Assembly: GCA_019649035.1 (NCBI GenBank)
Contig: BMAT01008190.1
Span: 90,910-120,850 of the forward strand
Length of the DNA: 29,941 nucleotides
DNA from: Elysia marginata
Lineage: Eukaryota; Mollusca; Gastropoda; Plakobranchidae
Direction: 5' to 3'
Under the pieces are notes generated by a model that saw only the letters and a program-made list of their open reading frames with translations, did no database searches and had not been told where the DNA came from. Positions 19,615 to 29,759 of the stretch are shown piece by piece; position 1 is the stretch's first letter, and each line of letters starts with the position of its first letter. Position numbers and translations under genes: made by a program.

Positions 19615-19860
19615 TCTCTCTTTCTCTCTCTCTCTTTCTCTCGCATTCTTTTTCCAAAATTTTTCTCTCTCTCACTCATTATCCTAATTTTTTGCGTTCT
19701 ATATCCCTTCTCTTTCTCTCTCACCTTCTCTCATATTCTCCTTTTCTCTCCCCCCTCTCTCTCTCTCTCGCTTTCTCTCTCTCTCTCTATTTCTCTTTCT
19801 CGATCTCTCCAACTCACTCTCTTTCTGTTTCTCTCTCTTACTCTCTCTCTTTCTCTCTTT
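19615..19860. repeat. CT/TTTC microsatellite tract
   Basis: CT runs mixed with TTTCTC units continue from the gap edge to about 19860. Overlapping Arg/Glu-rich minus frames are repeat translations. Confidence 0.92.
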
Positions 19861-20483
19861 AATCAAGAACCTCCACTGTGATGCAGTACTGATGATGTAT
19901 CCCATGCTTCATTGTTTTCAAAACAACAATATCAGGTGCGTCCTCCTATACTTTCTGTGGGAGTTATACCCCTTTGCTAGCCTAGCTTGGAGTGGATTGC
20001 TCTTACTCTTACCTCCCCCCCCCCTTTCTAGTCGAAGACTCAAATTCTCAATAATAACAATAGTATTATAGGATCGGAGATTGTGAAAACTTCAAAGACA
20101 TTTCTGGTTGAGTGGAACTAATTTCTACCGTCAGTCAGAGCACTGCATGGAACTCTCTGCCTAGGGTGCATGGTAGATATTGATGCAATACGCTGTAGAG
20201 CTAAGGATTCTTCCGGACCCCAGGGGAAAATATGTCTGAGCTGATTATTTGAGTGTTAGATATTGTAAATTAGGCGAACGATTTATTCAGCCTTATCCTA
20301 AGACTTCTAGCTAAAGTCTATCTATTTGCCCGGTAGAGAGAACAAAAAAAAAAGAACTAAAATTCATAATTATATAAAAAATGTTTTTAATACTTTAATC
20401 TCTCTACTGTGACGTTCATAGTCAGTGATGCATCGGTCCTGTCTAAACATCATACCTAATCATCGATAGATCGATCCTGTGTG
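19861..20483. other. No clear gene
   Basis: Unique sequence with a 12-base C run at 20014-20025 and an A run near 20344-20353. No long open frame or RNA gene visible. Confidence 0.4.
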
Positions 20484-20860
20484 AATATATATTTATAATT
20501 ACTATTTGCCTATCTATCAAATAGTATATCTTTTATTTCATCAACACTCGTATCAGCTTCTTCATGTATCTTTTCAGCTATCTTGTTATCTGGACGTATC
20601 TTTATCTAACTAGCTATATATCTTTCTTTTTTATCTAAAAATGTTTATTTCTTAGACAAAAATATGATTGTTCTTTAGATTCCCAATACCATTAGCAATC
20701 ATCTGAAAAATTTCTCGAATGATTCACCCACTTGATCATCTATTTATCTAAATGACTTTTCATCCTTTTTATCTTCCCATCTATCAACCTATCCATCTAT
20801 CTATCTATCTATCTTTTTATCTATTTATCTATCTATAATCTTCCAACGAACCCACCTAAC
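20484..20860. repeat. Degenerate ATCT tract with pure core
   Basis: Scattered ATCT, ATCA and TTTA units across the region, with the purest run at about 20790-20835. Confidence 0.8.
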
Positions 20861-21128
20861 TATATATCTTTCTTCCTTTTTGCCTATTAACCCAAATGTC
20901 CGTCAGTCTTTCTGTAAATCTATTCCTTTTTTTCATCGAGATTTCTATGTGTGCTTTTTTTTTCTTCTAATTTCTACAAATTTACAGTGTAGTATGCCTC
21001 CTTCGCCACTCTCGCTTGCAGTGTCAGACACGTGTTTCCCTCAAGGTCCGCATAGCTCTCATTCAATCTGGTCATCCTCGAGTCTGATTGTATTAAGGTA
21101 GCCATTCATCATGATTGTAACGCTACCT

Positions 21129-21142
21129 CCCCCCCCCCCCCC
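21129..21142. repeat. Poly-C run
   Basis: Fourteen consecutive C bases (21129-21142). Confidence 0.9.
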
Positions 21143-21389
21143 TCCCTCTTACACATGCCTGCTATGGTTCTATTGTGATCCACCCACATCATAGAGGAGA
21201 AGACCGAGGTAACAGAACATTTAGGATCTCAGAATGTTACTCTAAATTCTTTCCTCAATCAAAGTTCATTTCTACCTTCTCCCTCCATTCACTTCTTCGC
21301 TGTAGGCATTCCGATCACACCACCTCAGTCTCTTCTTTGGACCTTTTTAACAACACTTCTGCTTCACAAATGCTTCTGTCTATCCCACC

Positions 21390-21570
21390 GCTCCCCTCCC
21401 TGCCCTCCACACTCTCCCCTTCTCTCTTTTCCTTCGTGTTTAACATGTTCATTCCATGCTTCTTATTGCTACTCTTCTCTCTCTATCTCTCTGTCTCTGT
21501 CTCTCTGTCTCTCTCTCTTTCTTTCTTCACCTCTCTTTTCCCACTCTCTCTACTTCACTTACACCCTCTT
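21390..21570. repeat. CT/TCTG pyrimidine-rich tract
   Basis: CTCC, TCTC and TCTG units, densest at 21478-21530. The plus frame 21175-21573 becomes Leu/Ser-rich here. Its first 60 codons are more varied but have no ATG start and no recognised motif, so I do not call it. Confidence 0.8.
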
Positions 21571-21943
21571 TAAAGAACTATCTGCCATTATCTCTTAAAA
21601 TTTGCGCTTCGTTTTTTTTTCCGCAATCATTTATCTGCCTTTTGTGTTCTATTCATATACCAAGAGTGATGGACTTGAATTATTGTTCACAAAAGTACTT
21701 GGACTTTTTTACCTACCAATCTCCTCTAATATTTCAAATACGTCCCTCATTCTTGTAAGAGTCTTCACTATTACTTCATCATTTTGTAGACCACTGAACG
21801 AGATTAGGTTACACGCCATGTTTACCCAAAACGCTGTATCGGATTTAAAGCTTTACTGTCTCCATTTTTATCCTATACTGTGTTTTGTGTGACCAAGACA
21901 GTGCACTAACTGCCATCTGTAATCACAGCTAGATAGCTTTCTA

Positions 21944-21952
21944 CAGGTAAGT
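21944..21952 (+). other. Perfect consensus 5' splice site
   Basis: CAGGTAAGT matches the metazoan donor consensus at all nine positions. All three frames upstream are closed within about 50 bases, so any exon ending here would be non-coding, at least at its end. Confidence 0.3.
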
Positions 21953-22409
21953 CTTCTATATAGGCAAAAGCGATTCCGTAAAGAAACATTATCAAATTAC
22001 CGGGATAATAGAGTACAAAAGGTAAAAGCTGTAAAGCGACGTAAAGTGCATTATATTCATACCTTTACTTCTGGAACCATGGTTGAAATCGTTGACAAAA
22101 CTTACAAGCCGGTATTAGGAGGCTGTCAATTTTGTAACATACTTCCAAGCGGAGTGAACAAAAATAAAAATTATTTAGTAAAAAGGTGTATATTCCAGCT
22201 CTATGAATAAAAACGAAGCAAGCAAGCTATCGGCTTCACAACTTCGTCAATTTAACGAGCTATTTACCAAGTTCAGAGGGTAAACGCTGAAGATTTTCTT
22301 GTGAATAGCGTAAATACTGTGTTCGACCTTTCTGACCGTTTGTCTTTCAATCTCTCTATGTCTTCAGTTATTACCACATCATCTCCAAATCAGTTTTCTG
22401 TGTAACATA

Positions 22410-22765
22410 CAAATATCTATCTATCTTTCCATCTATCTATTTATCTATCTATTTGTCTATCTATTTATCTATCTCTCTATTTATCTATCTATTTGTCTAT
22501 CTATTTATCTATCTCTCTATTCATCTATCTATCCACTTTCTTCTATTTTTCTCCCCATTCAATCATGTATATCAAATTCAGATTGTGATCTATATTTACC
22601 CATCTATCTATTCATCTATCTATCTACCATTCTCTATCTACATATTTATCTAGCTGTCTATCTGTTTATCTGCTTCTCTGTTTATCTATCTATCTTTATA
22701 TCTATCTATCCACACAACTATATATCTATCTATTGACTTGTTCATTTACCTGTCTATCCTTCTGT
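22410..22765. repeat. TCTA/TTTA tetranucleotide tract
   Basis: ATCT-type units run almost without break from 22410 to about 22530, then in clusters to 22765. The tract includes an exact 40-bp higher-order duplication. Confidence 0.92.
22441..22520. repeat. Exact 40-bp tandem duplication
   Basis: Bases 22441-22480 are repeated without mismatch at 22481-22520, including their distinctive TTTG and CTCTCT variants, so a ten-unit block was copied as one piece. A partial third copy starts at 22521. Confidence 0.9.
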
Positions 22766-23021
22766 CTGTCAAAATTCCCATTTATCTGTATTTTACCGTC
22801 AGTTTGGCGTTATTTCAAAGTGCAAACCGCCATCTCGTCCTAATGATTATTGTGCAGTGAAAGTCTCTGTGAGGACGGCTGTGTTTTGAAAAGGTCAAGC
22901 TTTGGTTCAACAGACTTTAAAACGTACGTGTGCGTGTGAGTACAGGTAGTGTGTCTTTGATTGTTTAGCTGGGTGTGTGCTGGCTCGTCTTCTCGTAAAG
23001 TTTGTTTTGTATGGACTACCA

Positions 23022-23068
23022 TGACGTCACTTCCTAGGTCCCTGTCGCTCTTGGCTTACACTTCCGGG
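23022..23068. promoter_or_regulatory. CRE plus ETS motif pair
   Basis: Palindromic TGACGTCA at 23022-23029 is followed by the ETS-family core ACTTCCGGG at 23060-23068; a weaker CACTTCC overlaps the CRE at its right. This pairing is common in animal core promoters. Downstream, TGCGCATGTC near 23239-23248 is a partial NRF1 match. No convincing coding exon follows, so the target is unknown. Confidence 0.3.
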
Positions 23069-23069
23069 A

Positions 23070-24370
23070 AAACAAAACTCTTCACCGTGGAAGACACATA
23101 AAGTGCATTACTCTCGAACCGCTGGGATTTCTCTCTAAACAGGGAGAAGTTTTGGCAGGTTGGAGGAGAACAGCGCTACATTAAAAATTCGGTGCTACAT
23201 CAAAGTTTAATAAGGAAGACAGTTGGAACTACTTCACTGCGCATGTCAGAGTTATGTATTTCCTCGCTTTCTTTTGCGATCCAGGTTTTTTTTGTGATTT
23301 AAAAAGAAAAAGAGATTTGAAAGTGGAGGCCTACGTATCGGCTCCTGACTAAAGCCATATTGACTTTTCTAAGGTTTATGTAGAACATGTTATAACGCTC
23401 AAAGCAGAGATGGTTTCATAATCTACTATTGCAAAGACGATAATGAAAAGAGCAAATTTCATTCGCAAGTAGTGGATCAATTTTAATATGTTTTACCTTC
23501 AACGTGTGGGAAGAAGAATAAAGTTCCGTGGAATTTAATGCTTGTTTTACGCATCTAGAGAAAGACAATAACTATTTCGCCCGAGAAGAAGAGGAAAAAC
23601 CAACATTCCAGTCTTTGTTACCTAGAGAAATAGTTTAACTTTTTTTTAGAGCGAAAAAAATAAGAGAAAAAAAAGCCTCAGAGCTTTGGGTAAATGTAGG
23701 CATGCTGTACATTTTGACCCCACGGGGAAACACAATCTCGGGTCAAACGATAGGCGAGAAACTTACACTTTTCTCAAAACATCACGCCGTTCAACTTGAG
23801 TTTAAAGAAATCCGTCGATTTACCTAACGAAAAGAAATATAATAGACAGAAAGAGAGAGAAAAAAAAGTACTAGGAAAACAGTCGACGTCGAAGATATAC
23901 AGTAAAGAACAGGAGGTTTTTACCTTAGAACATAGAATGAACTGTAAACACAAAGTGCAGCGGCTAGACTATGGTTTTAACACCAGTGACTCTTTGGCTC
24001 TTTCTAGATTTTCGTGGTGGGTGAAGAAGAACACTTTTCATCAGAGTTACTCCCCTTGTTCCGCCAACCTTCTGTTTTCTTTGATATATAGCTGAGAAAA
24101 CATAGCAAAAAAGGAAAATTTTAATGATTAATAAGAATATCTAAGCACTTTGTGTTTTCCATAAAACGATAATCTTTATTTGATTAAGAAGCTGTGGAAA
24201 TTTATACCAGGTTCAGAGCGTATTATCAAAGCAGGGCAATACCTGTAAACTGTGTTTGAAAACTGGAGACGGTTTTTTGTTTCGTTGTTGCGTTTGGTTG
24301 GGATTTTTTCTTCTTAATTTTTTTCCTGCATTTTGCACTTGTGGTTTGGGATTTAAAAGATAATCGTTCA
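23070..24370. other. No clear gene
   Basis: About 1.3 kb of moderately AT-rich sequence. A 99-codon hydrophilic plus frame at 23796-24095 starts at TTG and has an ATG only halfway through. It has no motif I recognise and no splice boundaries, so I treat it as probably chance. Confidence 0.35.
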
Positions 24371-24375
24371 CCATA

Positions 24376-24474
24376 TTACGTCAGGTTTGCATTTTTTTAG
24401 GTGAAAAAATGTGTTCTTTGACGTCAGTGAAGAAATATGTGACCTTGGAAGCGTTTTAGGTAAGAACTGACGTG
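24376..24474. promoter_or_regulatory. CRE cluster with nuclear-receptor half-site
   Basis: TTACGTCA (24376-24383), perfect TGACGTCA (24419-24426) and TGACGTGC (from 24468) lie within 100 bases. TGACCTTGG at 24440-24448 is the reverse complement of CCAAGGTCA, the FTZ-F1/SF-1 monomer consensus. AGGTAAGA at 24458-24465 matches a splice donor, and a CCAAT lies just downstream near 24495. The cluster could be an enhancer or a promoter with a short non-coding first exon. Confidence 0.3.
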
Positions 24475-25190
24475 CTCCTATGCCGTTTCTTTGTCCAATA
24501 ACACGCGAATTCAACAAAGGTGCTAAAAGCGTTTTCTTAGAAAACATCTACAACCCAATAACTAACAAATATAATCTCTTCACTCATAGATGAACATCTG
24601 TTCAAAGCCCAATAAAAATAATTTTTTTTTGTTTGCCTCTAGCCAGGTAAGGGCGCTTGTATAATCTACCGGACCTACCAACAGGGCTCGTCCGACTATG
24701 TGGCTTCGGTTATCTTCCTTAGTTCCACAACGAGATTTTGCCATGTTTTTTTTTCGTGCTCTTATCATCATGCCCTTTCTCATATAGTACAAAGAAGTAG
24801 TAAGAACAGTATAACACTGAGGTGGCCGCAAGTCTACTGTTGACACTGACGTGTTTGAGATGAAGAAATACAAGTCAGTAGTGAAAAGACTTAGACGTTG
24901 ACGACGGAATCATCAAGTCATGTTTTGATCTTCGAACTTCGTGTTTCTATATCCCAGCTTATAATTATCACTTGAGGAAGATGCAATACATTATTAACCC
25001 TTTATAAAATCGTATTAGCAGTTTATTGTTTCAGTGAATAATAAGATAAAAAGGCAATTCGCTTAACGTATGAATTTTTATTGGTTAGATTAATTGCTTG
25101 GTTTTCGGTTCGCAGCTATGGTCTGCCCACAAAATGGTTTCTCTCTGGATATATCTGGGATTATGCCAGCCTCAATTGAACAAAGCAGAG
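24475..25190. other. No clear gene
   Basis: Mixed sequence. The minus frame 24580-24873 holds an ATG with A at -3 and G at +4 (near 24739-24741) giving about 54 codons, but nothing in it is recognisable. Confidence 0.35.
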
Positions 25191-25346
25191 CTAGACTCTA
25201 GAGCTGTGTATTGATGGTGCCTTCAGGGGTGTGAGATGATGACCAAAGCAAAGTGGAATGCTGAGGGCGACCTCATGTTTATCTAAAGCCTCCTTGTAAC
25301 CATCAGGATAGTTCACCTCAGCGACATTGTCCCTAGAACCATTGCA
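25191..25346 (-). CDS. Candidate exon or decayed coding fragment, 51 codons
   Basis: The minus frame is open from a TGA just upstream (25347-25349) to TAG at 25191-25193, in a block near 47 percent GC set in AT-rich DNA. The peptide reads like normal globular protein, for example DNVAEVNYPDGYKEALDK followed by a Pro/His-containing stretch (LSIPLCFGHHLTPLKAP). A TGGTTCTAG acceptor-like site ends near 25333, which would start the exon at about 25332. There is no in-frame ATG, so it must be an internal or terminal exon or a relic. I could not assign a family. Confidence 0.22.
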   Translation of the reverse strand, partial: CNGSRDNVAEVNYPDGYKEALDKHEVALSIPLCFGHHLTPLKAPSIHSSRV

Positions 25347-25984
25347 TCACAACAAGCAACTCGCTCGCCTTTAGTTAAATCTTATTTTCTTAGTGATCTT
25401 TTTAAAATAGCTGTACAAATCAAGTGTTACATCCTTTTGTACCCATGCCCTCCCTCTGTTGATTCTTCTAATTCTTCAAATTACCTCCCCTTCGCCTAGA
25501 AAACGTAGACATAAGACGAAGAATATGTACAGCACCAATGTTATCATCTTTTCAATCTCACGGTTTCTTTTCTACCATAGCTTTAAAACGTTTAACGTCA
25601 CAAATTATTCCATCCATGTAGGAAGTGCTAGTTATAACACAGTGTGACAATACACACTTAGGTCAAATTTTAGGCATCGACTTCGTATCAACTATCGTTT
25701 TCTGATGACGCTAATAGTAACACAGCCTTAGCGACGCAGTCGTCGTTTTTACGTAGTTTATTAAGTTAAAAACCCTATAATTGTTTCTACAGTTCTCATC
25801 CCCCATCATCATTTTACCGTAATGTTTGCTTAACACAAGGTTTGAAAAAAAATGATGTTCTTATCGAAACGTAAGCAATACGTGCTCTACATGACGCAAA
25901 ACGCAAGTTTTACGTCAATAGGAGGTTGGGATGAATCTAAAAAAAGTAATAATTCTTTAAGTTCAAGTCGTTGTTTTTAATCTT
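25347..25984. other. No gene seen
   Basis: AT-rich sequence with one 62-codon plus frame (25459-25647) lacking motifs. Confidence 0.4.
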
Positions 25985-26264
25985 TCACTATATCTTGTCC
26001 TTTTCCTCTCACTTCTCTGTTTCTCTCTACCCTCACCCGTGCTTTCACCCGTGCTATCTCTATCTCTTTCCCTTCCCCTCTGTTTCTCTATCTCAGTGTC
26101 TGCCTGTCTGTCTCTCTCTTTATCTATCTCTCTTTCTATCTCTCTCTGTGTCTTTGCTCTATATAAATGTGTCGTTTTCAAAAGTAGCCTGTCTTTTCCT
26201 CATTTTTTTTCTTTTTCTACTCCCTCTGTCTCTGTCCCTGCCTGTATGCCTCCTTATCTTTCTT

Positions 26265-26295
<31 letters not shown>

Positions 26296-26538
26296 TTCTC
26301 TATCGCATAATCACTCTCATGCACTCTCTTTGTCTGAGTGTCTGTCTGTCTGTCTATCTTCCTCCCTATCTCTCTATCTCTGCTTCTCTCTTTCTCTCTC
26401 CCATAATCACTCTCATGCAGTCTCTCTTTCTCTGTCTGTTTGTCTGTCTCTCTCTCTCTTTCCCACTATCACTTTCATGCACTCTGTGTGTGTCTCTCTC
26501 ACTATCACTCTCATACACTCTCTCTCTGTCTGTCTGAT

Positions 26539-26585
<47 letters not shown>

Positions 26586-26612
26586 CACTATCACTCTCCT
26601 TCACTGTCTCCC
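25985..26612. repeat. CT/TCTG tract with (CT)n core
   Basis: Pyrimidine-rich tract with a pure CT run at about 26541-26580 and a recurring larger motif. Long Leu/Ser-rich plus frames (up to 279 codons) run through it in all three frames at once, the signature of a CT repeat. Confidence 0.93.
26305..26608. repeat. Five copies of a 25-bp motif
   Basis: The block CATAATCACTCTCATGCACT, or its CACTATCACTCTCAT variant, starts at about 26305, 26401, 26462, 26498 and 26584. Spacings of 96, 61, 36 and 86 bases are filled by variable CT/TCTG runs. Confidence 0.82.
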
Positions 26613-28649
26613 TGTCTACCTCACCTGTCACGCTTCACTGGTTCCTACATTACGCATCATCTGTCTGGCCGGGTTGCACACTTCTTTGCGGGATTTCCCG
26701 AAGCCTGTGTCATTTTTTTACTGCTTTTCTGTTGTCGTTGTTTGTTTTGTTTTGTCTTTTTTACTATCTGTGTTGTCTTTATCTTGTATTTTATTCGTTG
26801 ACATTCTATTTTCTTTTGAAACTCACACATTTTTGTTCGTCAATTCTTTCTGTCAGTTGCATTCATACATTTTTGTAGACGCAAATTTTGTTACGTTTCT
26901 CTTTAAGTTTTGTTGCTGTTATTTTATTTTAGTTGTTTTTTTTAATGTTTTGTTTTTGTTGTGTTTTTTTGTATATTTCAAGAAAAGCCCTATTTGTGTA
27001 TCATGCATTTTAAATCTCAAAGATGTTTTCAAACCCATTTACAAAAAATAGAGACAAAAAAATTATACTTGATTCATTTTTAAAGTTCCAGATCGGGCCG
27101 TTTTGGTTTCATTCCACCCAATACCGCTGAAAATCAAATCGATTCAAAAATATATATTCCAGTATTGTTTGTCTTTATGTCGATTGTGTATGACACGTTT
27201 AAAATGTCAAGCAGAACTACAAACGAACTCATCAAATTGATGACTGATTAAAAAAAGTGTTTAGATCATGTTTGAGTTGCAGGGTAAGTCTTCGGCACCA
27301 AATAGTCCCTGGGTGCCTGAATATTTTTTGTTACGTTTCCCACAACTACCTGAATGGATTTAGATGAAATTTATGTTACTCGGATTTGGAGAAAGAGTTT
27401 TATATTACTATATTGCTACAGGCAAGTGGTTGCTGGGACTAGAAGGGAATTATTACGCACAAAAAAGTTTAGTATTTTGAATTTCAAGCTTCAATTGCTT
27501 TATAAAGCCCGAGAGCCGTATAAGGTTATTTAAAAGTTGTACAATGGTATGATTTTTAATAATGAGAAATTTATTTTACTACTTTTCACAAAATTTAGAC
27601 CATACTAATATCAAATCTGTCTGAAGCGTCAAAATCGGTACAAACTTTTTTTTGTGAGTCTTAACATTCTATCTGAACAACTTAAATTGATTACTCTACT
27701 AGTTGTCTAACAATGTTTTAACCCAAAAAACCCTTGCATACTCTGGGTTTTTTTTCTTCGGTTGCACTATCACCCGATCTCCGCCACTCTGTTTCCATTT
27801 CCAGTGCATTTCTTAATACTTAAAGACTGAACAGAAGAGTTGACCGGTGCCAGTATCAAGTGAGACTTCCATACTTTATGTTTGCATCCACCCCACCCAC
27901 ACCTCCAACTAGTGGCAATTGTTCTACCTCTGTGCCTCTAGATCTCGCATTTAAACAAAAAGCTTTTCGGTGTTATAATACATAACGGTTTATGCACTTT
28001 TTCATGCATCTCTATGTTTTTCTGTTGATTTAAATTAAATTTTCTTCCCTTCTTTGCCTCTTTGTTTTCTTTGAAATTTCGTTCTCCAATTTTTTGTGTT
28101 TGTGTGTGAAATTGAACGCCATGCTCCCTGTGTTTTTAGTGGGGATTGTAAACAGCTTTCATTGTATGGTTTTTATCTTAAACATTTCCCCGAATATTGT
28201 TATAAAAAACGTCATAATAAGGTTTCATTGTCTTGCGCATTCTTTGTGGGCATATTTGACGTGTTTCATGGCTTCCGTCTTTTTTTGTTGGCATCTATTG
28301 ACTTTCACAATTTTATCTGTTTACCATTAAAAATAATCGGATTCTCAAAGGCTTAAGGAGACATCAAGCGAACACAACAGGTGAAAGTAAACAAAATTTT
28401 TTTTTATAAATCTGATGTGTAGTTAGGAGTGTTTTGACATCGAGTTTACGGAGCTCAACTCCGTTTTTCCCTATGATTTTCTGACTTGTAGGTTTCGCTT
28501 AGATCGCCCTGCTTTGCTTAAGACGGCTTTGTTGTTAAGAAAACAAAAAGAGGGATTTTTGATGAGAATTTAACAGCTTTTTAAAAATTGCATCAACTGG
28601 TTGAGGTTTCTCAAGTCTAAATAAGGGGAAAATGCAATATTGAAAAGAG
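26613..28649. other. AT-rich stretch, no clear gene
   Basis: About 2 kb. T-rich DNA gives hydrophobic frames such as 28094-28330 (78 codons, three hydrophobic segments), but with overlapping equal frames and no motif. Bases 27294-27400 read like a common intergenic repeat but no second copy is in the window. AGG/GTAAGT at 27281-27289 matches a donor without an evident exon. Confidence 0.4.
27725..27753. other. Hairpin with A/T-rich stem
   Basis: AAAAAACCC at 27725-27733 pairs with GGGTTTTTT at 27745-27753 around an 11-base loop. In a eukaryote this has no assigned terminator role. Confidence 0.55.
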
Positions 28650-28960
28650 CAAACTTAAGAACACGAAAGAAGAGAGAACCTTTTCAGACAGAGGGCCGAA
28701 AAGAAATAGAGAGGTAGGGCAATGAAGTATGAGAAAGAGAGAACAAAAAGAGAGAAAGAACGGAAACAGAGAAAAATTAATTTAAGACAAAGGATGTGAA
28801 AGACAGAGAGAGTAAGAGATTTAAGCTTAAAACAAATGACATAAAAATAGAAAGAGAGGGCGAGAGACAGACAGGCAGAGACAGGGAGAGAGACAGAGAG
28901 AGACAGACACAGAGACAGACACACAGACGGAGAGGTAGAGAGAGAGAGGTGAAGAGTAAC
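28650..28960. repeat. GA/ACAG purine-rich tract
   Basis: GAGA, ACAG and AGAA units on the plus strand, densest at 28850-28955. Leu/Ser-rich minus frames are artefacts. Confidence 0.88.
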
Positions 28961-29183
28961 TAAGAGAGGGTAAAAACGAAACAAGAGACAAATCTACGGT
29001 AAAGATAGAGGTGGATGATAAAAAGATAGACAGAAAACAAAGCCGGGTTAGTCTCAAGTGACAATTTAAGAGGGTACATGTCCGGTTTTTTGTTTTTTAA
29101 AAAGTATCGAGCTCTTTGGCCAATCACAACTATAAAAAAGTTATTTCCAATTATATTGTTTCCAAAGTGGGCAGCAGGTTTTG

Positions 29184-29304
29184 GGTTGAGAGTTGGTCAC
29201 TGAGTGTATAACCTGGAGGTCATGGCATGACCCCTGTACTGCCTTACGGTAGATTGTGCTAACACCTGGAGCCTGTTACTGCAGGCATGTCAGACAACTC
29301 AACC
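29184..29304. repeat. GC-richer segment with nested inverted repeats
   Basis: GGTTGAGAGTTG (29184-29195) faces CAACTCAACC (29295-29304), and between them lies the perfect palindrome GGTCATG-G-CATGACC (29218-29232). The palindrome contains AGGTCA and TGACCC, opposed nuclear-receptor half-sites with five bases between them. The block is near 50 percent GC and has no open frame of note. Confidence 0.6.
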
Positions 29305-29517
29305 AGCTGGTGCTCCTCTAATGCAGAGTTATTCCTCCCTTGTTTGGCCGGGGTTGGGACGGAAACGCAATCTTACGAGAGTTTTGATTCTTTTTTTCCT
29401 AGTTGTAAATTGTCCGTATTGCGTGATGGGATCTAACTAGCATAGAAAAAAGCTGCACCCAAAGACAGATAAAATAAAAACGAGAGAAAAAAAAAACCCA
29501 CAACAGTATTCACCAGC

Positions 29518-29560
29518 GGGGGGAGGAGGGGGAGAAAGAGAGAGAGGGGGAGGGGTAGAG
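29518..29560. repeat. G-rich tract
   Basis: Four or more runs of four to six G occur within about 40 bases, with AGGA, GA-rich and single-A spacers. One spacer is about 13 bases, so it is not a textbook G-quadruplex. Confidence 0.75.
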
Positions 29561-29630
29561 TAGATGAAAATGCTGGTTTTTATCATAAAACTTTGAGTTT
29601 AATAAGGAAAAATAAATCGTTTTGTTTTTT

Positions 29631-29759
29631 ACAACAATCTTGTAAACATTTGTTCCGAAGTACAAAAAATCCAACAACAATCTTGTAAACATTTGTTCCG
29701 AAGTACAAAAAATCCAACAACAATCTTGTAAACATTTGTTCCGACGTACAAAAAATCCA
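29631..29759. repeat. 3 x 43-bp tandem repeat
   Basis: The unit starting ACAACAATCTTG begins at 29631, 29674 and 29717, exactly 43 bases apart. It is unchanged except for one A to C change in the third copy (CCGAAG to CCGACG). Since 43 is not a multiple of three, a reading frame through it shifts at each copy, which argues against a coding role. Confidence 0.96.

Noticed and set aside
19256-19905. ORFs spanning the N gap
   Set aside because: The frame across 158 unknown bases is meaningless, and the rest is CT repeat.
23796-24095. 99-codon hydrophilic ORF
   Set aside because: No ATG near its start, no splice sites and no motif; ORFs of this length are expected by chance here.
26039-26878. 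279-codon Leu/Ser-rich plus ORF and overlapping 188- and 203-codon ORFs
   Set aside because: All three plus frames are open at once because CT and TCTG repeats contain no stop codons; the composition is a repeat translation.
27725-27753. Hairpin plus T run resembling a bacterial terminator
   Set aside because: The sequence is eukaryotic in character with no adjacent gene; it is kept only as a structural note.
28094-28330. Hydrophobic 78-codon ORF resembling membrane segments
   Set aside because: T-rich DNA gives hydrophobic peptides in any frame; an 86-codon frame overlaps it, and there is no family motif.
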